This document shows, one piece after another, positions 35,265-45,400 of a stretch of 64,000 bases of DNA (positions are counted from its first letter, which is position 1; the number at the start of each line of letters is the position of its first letter). The notes beneath the pieces are model-generated. The model had not been told where the DNA came from. It saw only the letters and a program-made list of their open reading frames with translations, and ran no database searches. The DNA is from Macquaria australasica (taxonomy: Eukaryota; Chordata; Actinopteri; Centrarchiformes; Percichthyidae), in contig SEMN01000643.1 in the NCBI GenBank assembly GCA_005408345.1, forward strand, positions 202,001-266,000. The letters are read 5' to 3'. A program made the translations under genes and the position numbers.

Positions 35265-35975
35265 GCCAATCAGAAGCCAGGACTGAAAGAGCTAATCACA
35301 TCGCAGGATTAAAAAAGCCAATCAGAAGCCAGGATAAAAGAGCCAATCTGTCATGGTTGTGGTCTGTTTTCCCTTGTGTGTTTCCCTTCCCCCCTTGTCC
35401 CTGTCTGTGTTCCTCTGGCACACCTAGCTGTTGGTCTGAGACACCGTACACCTGACTCCCATCTACTTCATCAGCCTTAAGTATATCTACCCTGGTTTCT
35501 CAGTCACTCATTGCCAGATCGTTGTATCAACCTCTGTGGTAGTGTGCGTTCTCGGCCTTACCAAGTTATACTTGCTAGTGTTTGCCTCTTGGTGGTTTTT
35601 CAACATTTAACTGTGTTCTCTTGTCTCCTGCCTGCCTGCCTGCCTGTCGGACTACGCATCTGCAGAATCATTCCTCACCCCCGCTCTACCCTGACCTACA
35701 GCCAGCCACGCTCCTCTGCGCTCCCACTCATCGTCCGGTCTCTGTCCCTCCCCGCTCCAACCATTACCTTCTCTGCACCTTACTAAATAAACCCCTTTTT
35801 ACTTGCATACCTTTGTCTCCGTCTGCACTTGGATCCACCCAACAGAAATCGTAACACAATCAGGTCACGAGAATAAAAGACCCAGTCATGTTGCAGGATT
35901 AAAACAGCCAATCAGAAGCCAGCTTTAAAAGAGCCAATCACGTCGCAGGAATAAAAGAGCCACATAGACAATTCA
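35265..35975 (+). repeat. 26-bp CCAAT-containing tandem repeat, split by a solo LTR
   Basis: Units of about 26 bases on the pattern agccaatcagaagccaggat then aaaag: roughly four before 35349 and four after 35856. Alternate units carry either cagaagccagg or cacgtcgcagga. Each unit has a CCAAT or near-CCAAT box, and several have ataaaag. Confidence 0.75.
35349..35856 (+). mobile_element. Solo LTR with 5-bp target duplication (CAATC)
   Basis: Runs from TGTCATGGTTG to ATCGTAACA and is flanked by CAATC at 35344-35348 and 35857-35861. AATAAA occurs at about 35786 near the 3' side. Size 508 bp with no internal coding. Same family as the minus-strand elements at 30934 and 31652. Confidence 0.82.
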
Positions 35976-36469
35976 TGTTGTATCTTCTTGCTAGGTGTGG
36001 TTCTGCATCTTTGTTCTCTCTATAGGACAATAATGATTAACAGCAGTGCAAAATAAATCTGCCACTGTCCATGTGTAGACATTCTTACTCTTCATCTTTT
36101 GAGCAATTATCTCAATTTAGTAAGAGATTCCCTGGCTTAAATTATAAATTACACCCAACACATTTTGTTTGCTTTACAGTGCATGGCTTTATGTAAACAG
36201 AGTTTGTGCAGATCACCATGAGGTGAGGTGACTGTAAGAACACCAACACTAATGTTTGATTTTTTACCCTTTTCTCTCTTTGTTTGTCGAGTTTATGTGG
36301 CAGTGTAAAGACTGGCGCTGAAGTGTCGAGGCGATAACAACTTCTTAAACATTACAGACTAAAACATAGTCATTTTGGGAGTGGCCATCAAATTAAGTGT
36401 GTATCCTGATTGTCCATGCGTTTTTAAGACTTGGAATTTACTTTTGACATGCTTGTCGAGGAATCACAC

Positions 36470-36700
36470 CAATATCTTAAAGCACTCTGACATACTTACT
36501 ACATTTCCCTGTCATTTATGTGGCTGTAGTGAACGGAACATGATTATTTTGTGCACATAAGCCATTATCTAAAAAACAAGGAGACGGTCACTTGTATGTT
36601 TAAAGGCTGCGAATACAAATCCAACATATACAGCTCCAAGTTGCACAAAAGTCGGAAGCACAGTATACATTCGTTGGTAGATTTTAAGGATGGTGTAGTT
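36470..36700 (+). pseudogene. Remnant of a repeated teleost C2H2-like gene
   Basis: Two frames joined across a break near 36555 give FPCHLCGCSERN, then HISHYLKNKETVTCMFKGCE, then SNIYSSKLHKSRKHS. The CxxC and C-x4-C ... H-x4-H spacings resemble a zinc-finger-like domain that is highly repeated in fish genomes. No intact protein; probably transposon associated. Confidence 0.5.
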
Positions 36701-37487
36701 TTCAGTGCACAATGTAGTTTATTTAGACTCGCACTATATATTTGTGAGCCATTTCTAAAATGTTTTCTAAAAAGATAAAGATTTAAGTCTTTAGCAGAAA
36801 CCAGTGGGGTTGAGAGCCACAGACAGGGTAGGGAAGTCAGAAAGTATTGAGAGAGAGACCAACACATTGTTGGTTTTGTCTTTTCACGGAATTTGTTGGT
36901 AAGAAAAATACAGAATAACATCAGTCCTATCCTTTAAAATTGTGCCATTTTTAAATTGTATCCTTGCCAGAGTGGAAAAGCCTCTTGGCCCCTGGAAACA
37001 TTTTTTAGGCAATTATATATTTTATAATCTCAATACATTTTTGTAGCGAACAAAATGTGTCTATAGCACTGTATCAAACAGTGTCAAGTACCAACAATTG
37101 TTAATAAATGTCAGACTCAGACAGTTCCTAATTTAAATCAAACTTTTGCTCATTTTAGACTATTATTTAGGCAAAGTTCTTGTATGGTTGCTTGTGTTTA
37201 GACATTTAACATTTGAAAACTTTGGCTTCTTTTGTGATATTATTTACCTAGACCAAGCAAGTAGTTCCAAATTACTGGGCTGATTTCTATACCAATTTCT
37301 TCAGATTTTCCTTTCATGTGTCACCCGCCTGTACATGCAGTATATACCAACACTGAAAATGCAAAGGGAAAAGCAGTGGGTCACTTGTCCTTGTGAGCTC
37401 CCTTAGTGACTCTGTGAGCATGTGAAATGTGAAACAGATGATTAGCTCAGGAAACATCACTGACATGTCATCAAAAAGGATCATCAC

Positions 37488-39705
37488 TTTATTAAACCAA
37501 AGTCATTTCAAATACGCAACAAAAAACAATATGTAAACAATGTACAAATGCAACAGGGTTAAAGATATTTCAAGACTTCATAGTTGATGTTTCTTTAACA
37601 TTTCTGCATAAAATACAGTATGCATATTTATCACTGATTTATTGAGAGGCTAAACTAGGCTTTGCCAGTTTAACAGTAAGAACACATCAACAAGACTCTT
37701 TCAGTTCAAATAAAAATCGACACGTGGTCTTAGCTATGAATAGAAACAGTGACAGTCACTGTTTAAGTAGTAATTTACTCCCAACTTGGAAGAAGCAGGA
37801 ACAAAATGGAAACAAAAAAGTTACATTGTACTGAAATGACAAAGAAAGACTGAACAATTTCAAAATGGCCATTTAACCCTCCTCCTTCAGAAAGGTCATA
37901 AGCAGTAACAATAAAACCACTCTGTAACAACAAAAATACAAATTCTAAGATCTACTGAATCCCCACTTTTCTCCTGTACTGTGCTCCTTGCCATTGCTAA
38001 CTCCATTGTTGGGGAAGGAGGAGACTAACATGTGTCTTCTAATACACATGGGCCTTGTTCAGACTGCCAGACCAAATCTGTTTTTTGGCATATCCAGATT
38101 GTATCCAGATTGAATTTAGAACATCTGGACAGCAAAAAAAACAAAAAAAACACATGAAATGCAATTTTTGCAAACATCACCAGTTCCTTTGCGTCATTAA
38201 CTGCACGAACTGTTGTTGAAATGTTAAATATCCCAAGACGGAAACCTCCCTGTAGGCTCAGAGTGCAAATTTGCTTTTAGCATGCAGCGCTCTGGTGAGA
38301 GCCCCGGATTTTAATGAGGTGGTGGATTGTTTTGCACAGGAACTGGTGATGAACAAACAGTTTCAAGGTAAAACAGCTCACACTGTTGCAGTGTTTATGC
38401 AGTCAAATAAATATTGCAAAAGGTTGTAAGGCTCTATGATCAGTGGTAGCGTTACTACTATAATATCTACATCAGCATGTTACTAATGTATCTTTTTCAA
38501 TGCTAACGTTACTTGGTGGGCTCTGTGCTTTTAACCCATGCTGCCCGTCGATGTTTTGGGACACGCACAGTTTCATTTCTCCCTACCTGTAGAGCTACCT
38601 CTGTGTAGTCTGGGTTAGCGTTATTACTGCTAGTAGCTGCCTTATCGCACTGGAATATGTGTCATGTTAGCTAGTCAGTACCGACAGACGTCTACCAAAG
38701 GGTAGCACGTGGTACAAAAAGTTTGGGAAATGCGAGAGCAACTGCAGTGTACGAATTTACGTCTAAACAGTCATTTTGATGGTTTCCAGCAAGCAACTTT
38801 ATTTCCGAAACCCTTAAAATGTCAACGTATATAACCTATAATGATATTGTAATGAGTTTTCTACCCCCATGCTGTGGGCATCCTGGATTGTTTGATTTAT
38901 TTTTGACCCTTTCTTAAAGTCAATTATTCATTATTGTGCTGTGAAGGTTTATATTTAATCAGTTCTGACTACTGAGCCAATTCTGACTTAATTTACAGCA
39001 CAAAATAACCCCCATACAAATTAAACACTGTAGTTAACCTGAATTTAAGTACCAGTCCAGTTCTTAACCAACCGCCTGTACCAAAGTGGGGAAGCTTTGT
39101 TAAAACTACTGGCTGCTATGTCTTTCATGCTGACCTGCTGTTCACTCACTACACCGCTGCATGTTTGTAAATGTTTGTAAGATTTGGAGATCATCTGCAC
39201 ATCTATGACCACCTGTTTAGAGTTGGGTCTGCTGTTTACTCAGTGCTCAGGGTCCTGGGACTTAAGATGTTTGGGTTGAAGTTAGATGCGGATCTGAGTT
39301 GCAGCTGACTAAAGTCTAAAACATGCATCTGAAAAGACACATCTTCGCATACAGATGCAATCAGGGGTTTCCGGGATACCACAGCTCACACAGTGTGTTC
39401 AACTTTGAAATTTCAAAAAACTGTGGTGCATATCAGCCGATTAGTTGAGCTCGATTCTCCAGCTTTCTTTTTGTTTTCCTGTGCATTCTGATGTGATAAA
39501 TTCAACACTGCAGCCTAGTGCTCATATTAAGGTAATGATGAGTACCCATATTTGCAGATTTGCAGACATGTTTTAGGCTTAGGCAGTATTAAAGGGTCTG
39601 TGATGTTGATCATTAGAGTCCACTCATCCAAGACAGTTTTCAGGTTCAGGGTTCAGGTTATGGAATGTATGGGGGATTCTAAGTCAAGGCTCTCTGAGGT
39701 TCTCC
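37488..39705 (-). other. scoc: Probable scoc 3' UTR
   Basis: The minus strand after the scoc stop has no gene. Candidate poly(A) signals (tttatt on the plus strand) lie at 38896-38901 and 37488-37493; which is used cannot be told. MITE-like sequence starts near 38053. Confidence 0.4.
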
Positions 39706-39848
39706 TTACTTTCGTTTGCTCTTAGTGTCAGTGGTCTGGAAGACACTCGAGGCAGACATGAGGTTCTCAATGTACTGACCCAGAACCTGGTTCTCCGACT
39801 TCAGCTTCAGGTTCTCCTCTTTGACAGCATCCACTCTGGCAGACAGGT
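39706..39848 (-). CDS. scoc: scoc terminal coding exon
   Basis: Follows a TTCAG acceptor, entered in phase 1 (D split as G|AC). It encodes [20 protein letters not shown] and onward to TKSKRK and TAA. Confidence 0.97.
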
Positions 39849-41107
39849 CTGAACACACAAACACAGTCATCAACAACATTATACTGGTATATGGAAGCTA
39901 GGTGGGTATTTTCTTTGATCACATGCACTAAAAATTGTACTCGAAGTTGATGGTGTTGCTCTAGTTTGATTTTCACCAGTATCTGCCATCTTTACCATCA
40001 CTTTTTCTTCCTCACCAGTTATTTTGCTCATCACCTTACCTTTTCCCCAACATTTTCCAATGTGGAGAAATGTATTGTTTCTTGGTGTCAGTATTTCGGT
40101 AATGTCATAAGTGGAAAATGTCAATTTTTCTTTTCCCCACAACTATTTGTGCATCATTTTTGTGTTTCAGTGTAGACTAGACCTTCCAAAAATATTTAAA
40201 ATCTACAGTGTAAACACAAATTGTAGGTAGTTTTGTTATAACCTGAATCTGTGTCTCAGAAACCTTCAAGCAGACGTACATAGCTGTGCTGTCAGTCACG
40301 ACTGGTCAAACGTGTCAACACACTTATAAATAAACAAGTAAGATAACTGCTGTATTTTCATTAGGTGGCCACAACGCTACATTCAACATTTTATAAAAAA
40401 TAAAGTCTGCAGGAAAATAATAAAAACCATAGGTTTGACAAAACAAAGAGCTACAAGCCTTCTTTGGAGAGAAAAGAAGCTCAACAGGAGCTCAGTTCAG
40501 CTCCAAGGAATGGGAAGTGTACCAACACTTCAAGTTTGGAAGAGCTACATATTGGTCAGGCAGTACTAGAAAACAGAAAGAAAAAAATAAACACATCATT
40601 TTAGATCCATTTTTGATTTTTACAACCACTTTTTCATGATGGATAAACTTTATATGCACCTGAAGTACATACTCAGTTTGTCTAAGCTGGTTTTGATTGC
40701 AAAGGGCAGAAATAAACATGGCTGGGCAGGTCAATAATTTGAGACCATTTGGGCAGGTTTGGTAAATTATGACATACTGTACATTTAACACTGCATTGTA
40801 AGTTAATGCATCCAATAGAAACACCATTCCTCTATCCCGGTTTACTTCAGATATTTGCATCAGTCTCAATGCTCGTTATATAGTTATATATATGGACAGT
40901 TTGACAGTGTGTGTGTGCTTGTCGTACCCTCTAAAGTGTGTTGAAGCTCCAGCACCTGATTGATGAGCCTCGTCTTCTCTTCCAGCTCCACCTGGTTCTC
41001 CATGTCACCTGCAGCCATACAACATGCACTGACGTGTGACCTGAGGAAGCGTGGCGTGCGTGCGTGCGTGCGTGTGTGTGTTTTTCCTCACCATCGTCTG
41101 AACTCAT
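39706..41107 (-). CDS. scoc: Short coiled-coil protein SCOC (complete, 79 residues)
   Basis: SCOC is a small coiled-coil protein of the Golgi that binds ARL1 and takes part in starvation-induced autophagy with FEZ1/UVRAG (established for mammals). Coding exons on the minus strand at 41107-41092, 41008-40928 and 39848-39706 splice in phase to 79 residues beginning [20 protein letters not shown]. From ENQVELEEK on, the residues match human SCOC as I know it, through [20 protein letters not shown] to the basic end TKSKRK. The heptad pattern is obvious. The start ATG is the first in the leader exon, and a separate non-coding exon lies upstream. Head to head with setd7. Confidence 0.96.
40928..41008 (-). 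CDS. scoc: scoc middle coding exon
   Basis: 81 bases, phase 1 in and out. It encodes [20 protein letters not shown] and LQHTLE, the first half of the coiled coil. Confidence 0.96.
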
Positions 41108-41160
41108 GGTGAAGTACTCGTCTTCCTTTTTGGAATGCAGGGCTGCGATTCTAAGGGACG
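41092..41160 (-). CDS. scoc: scoc first coding exon (coding 41092-41107)
   Basis: The exon begins after a TTTCAG acceptor at 41161-41163. It carries ATG at 41107-41105 and codons for MSSDD plus one base before a gtgagg donor; 41108-41160 is 5' UTR. Confidence 0.85.
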
Positions 41161-41507
41161 CTGAAATGTTTAGGAAACATATCATTTTATCAATTTAGTG
41201 TATGTTTATTATACAAGATAAACCTGACTTTACAGCTTTTCTGACGGGCCAGGAGCCACTATAGTGGATAATTAACGTTAATTAGCCTACATGACTCAAT
41301 GAAACCGTGATGGGCGGTAGCTAGTACCGTCAGATCCGCTCACTTCAATTGTAGGATTTCATAGAAGTCAGCTGGTGGAAAAAACAAACGAACCCTGAGC
41401 CAGGCCTGCTAGCCGATGGCATGCTAACACTCACTAGCCGAATGCTGTTTAGCTTCAACTGCCACACATATTACAGTGAATAAATAATGTGGACTCGGGA
41501 CACATAC

Positions 41508-41580
41508 CTTTCGACGTGAAGAACAACTGCTGCTGCGCTGAAATGCAGAATTTCGACAAATAATTTAAGTCTGTGTGTAA
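41508..41580 (-). other. scoc: scoc non-coding leader exon (left edge firm)
   Basis: A strong donor (AAAG before gtatgtg) ends at 41508 on the minus strand. The transcription start is not visible; it is probably within 41550-41700. Confidence 0.5.
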
Positions 41581-42425
41581 ATTGTCGCAGTTTTTGTCTG
41601 ACACTAGCTGTGTTCAGTATGTCCACTTCAGGCCAGTACACAATACAGCCGCTAGGGGGACGAAAATAAAAGCACCGCACCTGTCTGGAAGAAACCAGTT
41701 TCAGCGCCTTTATAAAAACGACTTCAGTTGTACATAGACATAGGTGGCTTGCAAACACCAGAAATTATGATTGACATCAATATAGATCAATGATGTACAG
41801 CATCCCAAGAAGTGTGGAGGCACAGGAAGAGATGGACATGTCATGTATGCATGGAGAGTTGCACTAAATGCCAATGGATCCCATCATTACAGTGTACAAA
41901 ATTCTGCTGGAAAGATACAAATGAGAATGCATGGTGGGTTGAAGGTTAAGAGATTGTGTTTCTCTTTTCATGTACAGTATTTAATGTTTTGTATAGACAT
42001 GCATATTTGACAGTATGCATGCTTATGTACATTATATAGTATGTATCTACTCGTGTGTACCCTGTGTATGCATGTGTATTCGTATATTGAGAACCTTTAA
42101 AGGGAAATTACACACCCCTGTATGTTCGAAATTAATGACAATTGCACGAAATAAAGTTGGGTTTTGTACAGTAATCATAGATGCCCTCCCCCCAAAAAAA
42201 CAAATAAACAAAACACTCTTTTCTAATTAACTTTGACCTAGATCCAGTAGCAACGTCACGGCCCTCCATTGACCCATTGTGGGTTTAGGGGTTCAACTGG
42301 AGGCTCACGCCGCGCCCCCTGGTCTACAGGCCGCAGCCGGACCCTTCTCTGCCCGTACGACGCTCCATGGGTGACAGGAAAAGCAGTTAAAGCTGCGGCG
42401 TGGTCGTCCAGCAGCCTCCTGCAGC
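41560..42425. promoter_or_regulatory. Shared head-to-head promoter region of scoc and setd7
   Basis: The leader exon of scoc (minus) and the first codon of setd7 (plus) are about 0.9 kb apart and divergent. The part nearest setd7 (42250-42425) is GC rich with many CpG, as at housekeeping promoters. No TATA box was recognised. The middle (41760-42240) is A/T rich. Confidence 0.5.
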
Positions 42426-42465
42426 ATGGACAGCGATGATGAAAATATAGAAGAGGTGGTGGAAG
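42426..42465 (+). CDS. setd7: setd7 exon 1
   Basis: ATG to the donor gtaagc; encodes [13 protein letters not shown], against MDSDDEMVEEAVE in human. Phase 1 out. Confidence 0.95.
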
Positions 42466-45400
42466 GTAAGCCACAAATTTCTTTCACTTTATTTCCTTGT
42501 AAAGGACGAAATTTAGGCTATGTGCGATATTTCTCTGTTTTTAGATTCTGATGTCACTTCTCCGAAAATCTTCATGAGTCAGTCTGTCAGTGGGCCCGCT
42601 CGGTAACTTAAGTGCGCCTGGGACTTTATTCCAGAAGACGACCCGCTTGACAGACGAGCGAGGGCGGCCTGGGTGATATCAGTGTCCCGCTACCAGCGTG
42701 GCTGCTGGAAAGATTTGACCAGGCCGGAAATGTAACATTACATGAACGGTTACATTTTTGTTTTTCATAGTCTGGGCTTGGTTTATGATAATTGGCAACA
42801 GTGTAATACATGAATAGGTCTGGTGTTTTGACACATTCGATCTCTTATCTCGTGTATCGATGAGAGCGGTTAGACGGGGAATTATTTAACCGAAGTAGTG
42901 TTGTTTACGGCATGTGTAGCCTAAACAACACCAACTGAATTACTTTTGTGTATGGAAACCGAATACAAAACTGGAGAAATGGCAATGTTTGCTTCTTTTT
43001 CTAATGTCCGCACGTCATGGAACATTTTCGTTTATGAGTAAATTCAGCATACCTGTGACCCCCTGCTATAAACCCATAGAGTCAATATTTTCTATAAAAG
43101 ACATCTCTTGTTTAACAAAGTCCTGTCACTCCTGCTTCACCCGGGAAAGACATGTTCGAATATCGATAATGGCTACAAAGGGCACTCGAAGTACAGTAGC
43201 TCAAAATGGGCTCAAATCACTGCTATTTTAGGGGTTTCTTTCTATATACGTCCATATATAACTTAGGAATGAAGTTACTAATGCAAGTTTCTCATGTCAG
43301 CGTGGCTCATGAACAGAGTCAAAATCATGTAGCACCTTACAATTCCTAAAAAAATTAAAAACATTAAAGCTGCACTAATCAGTATTTTTTAAATTAACAA
43401 TTGATAAAATGACTGTGTAATGTGAGAGGGGCTGCTGATAATCCCCCTTTAGAATTATCACCACACTATGCAGTACCCCTCAGATCTAGAGAGCGTTTCA
43501 GTGTCTTTTGGCTTACTGTTTTGTACAACCCACAGTTTTACTGTTCGGCTCAGTCAGGTATTTTTCTCAGGAGATGGTGGAGACCACAGACTGTATATAA
43601 AGATGGACGGCGTGTCTCCACGTGGTGACGTCATTTGGATCCAGAGTCTGCGCAGTAGTGGTATCGAGGTCCTGCCCACACAATATGTTTTGGCTTCACT
43701 TTTGGGGAGCTGTCATGTCGTCCATCTTTGTACACAGTCTATGGTGGAGACCAAAGGTGCATCTCAAGTCTCTTATTTGATATTTCCTCACTCCTCGATC
43801 CTCACTTGAACTGGAAGTCGTTCTGCTCCGGCATCTTGAAGGCCGTCTCATAGCTCTTATTTCTGCTCCGAGGAGCGAGGAGGGATCTCTGAGGAGCCAT
43901 GAGCGAGGATACACGAGAGCAGCCTTCACGGAAGTCTTTTACCAGCTGGCACGTCCCCTTATTGGATATCAGTTATTGATTGGACGCTGCAGCTGATCAG
44001 ACTGATCTGATACATCACAACAATCACTAGAGTTTCATACCAGAGTGAAGACAGATCACAGATTAAACTCAAGTGTATCACTCCCAAGTTTTATATTTGA
44101 TTTGCATTTATTTATGCATTTATCTGTGTTAATTGTAGGTCTGAACAACAAAAGAACCATAAACAACTTTCTTTATTTATTAGAAAGATTTTTCTTTTCA
44201 TGATCTGTTATTTCCCCCATTAACCTTTATTATGGATATAATTAAAGTCAGAGAGAGTAGGAGAGTCTGTCTGTCAGCAAGAAACACTTATCACATATTA
44301 TTCATGTGCAGGTGTTAAACAGGTAACAGGCTACAGAGAGAAAACACTGCTCTGGCAGTGGTAACTGTGTGCTTTGCCTTTATTAGTATTAGCACAGAGC
44401 ACACGTGCAGACACAAACTCCATCAAAAGTATCTAAAGCTGTTAACCCGACTGACAGCTGATCCAACTGTGATCAGTCATCAGAAACAGATTTCTTTGTT
44501 TCTTCTCTCTTCTCATGGTTTCTTTGCGTCTCTCCATGCATCTCTGGTTGGAGGGACTAAGATGCAAGGAAAAGACACAAGTGAGGGAAATGTGGATGCA
44601 ATTAAGAGACTTTGGATGCACCCCAAGCCAGAGCTAAAGAGAGAGTGAATATTAGATTTCCATTTGTCAGGTGGCCAGAAACTCGCTTTTGCTTCCTCTC
44701 TGCTGGATGTGAAGCTGCTGTTTGCCAACACCTAAGCCATATCAGTCTTCATGAGATGATAATATGTCAATGTTTACAGCTTGTTCCACTGTCCTTAAGT
44801 GGCCAAAAAGGGTTGGTGTAGTGAGTTTTTCCAGGGATCCTTTAATTACTCATTGGTGGAATGGAGAAAAGGTTTAGGCTGACTTACAAAGTGGTAAAGA
44901 AACTAATTGGCACGAATTCTCAGAACATGCTTTCTTTGATAGTTCTGTCCAAAGTAAATTCACAACAGACAGACATTTTACAAATTTTGAGTAATACTAA
45001 TACCTACTTAACTTACCAAAAGTTTTGGAATTGGTCCAGTAGATTGCCCCAGGATTGTGTTGCAGCCATTGCAGCCCGTTCGCAGATGCCGACAGAGGCG
45101 ATCTACTGGAGCAATTCCAAAACTAATGGTAAGTATTAGTCATTTAGACCCCAAAATTTGTAAAAAAGAATATAGGGCCCAGGAGTTTGGGTTGAGGGCT
45201 ACTGAGGGTAATCCAAATATATAGACAGACATGCGGCTTACAGTAGTTAAAGCATGTTATCTGATCAGACCACAGTGTTTTCTGTATAGTGGTGCTAGTA
45301 TGTGCTAAAAAGCAGGCAAGACTGTCATGAGGCAGAGAGAAATTAGAAAAGCAAAGAATTGAGTCAAATCATCAGCCACAACTTAGCTGTGTGTGTGTGT

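Larger units (their letters stand above)
34203..37487. other. mgat4d-scoc intergenic region
   Basis: No functional gene recognised. It contains a 26-bp tandem array split by a solo LTR (35265-35975) and a decayed zinc-finger-like repeat gene (36470-36700). Confidence 0.5.

Noticed and set aside
41041..41080. gtgcgtgcgtgc repeat mistaken for CRISPR-like spacing
   Set aside because: Simple tetranucleotide microsatellite; no spacers, and the genome is a vertebrate's.
43422..43929. Overlapping open frames in setd7 intron 1
   Set aside because: The sequence is a repeated teleost element; no splice logic and no domain.
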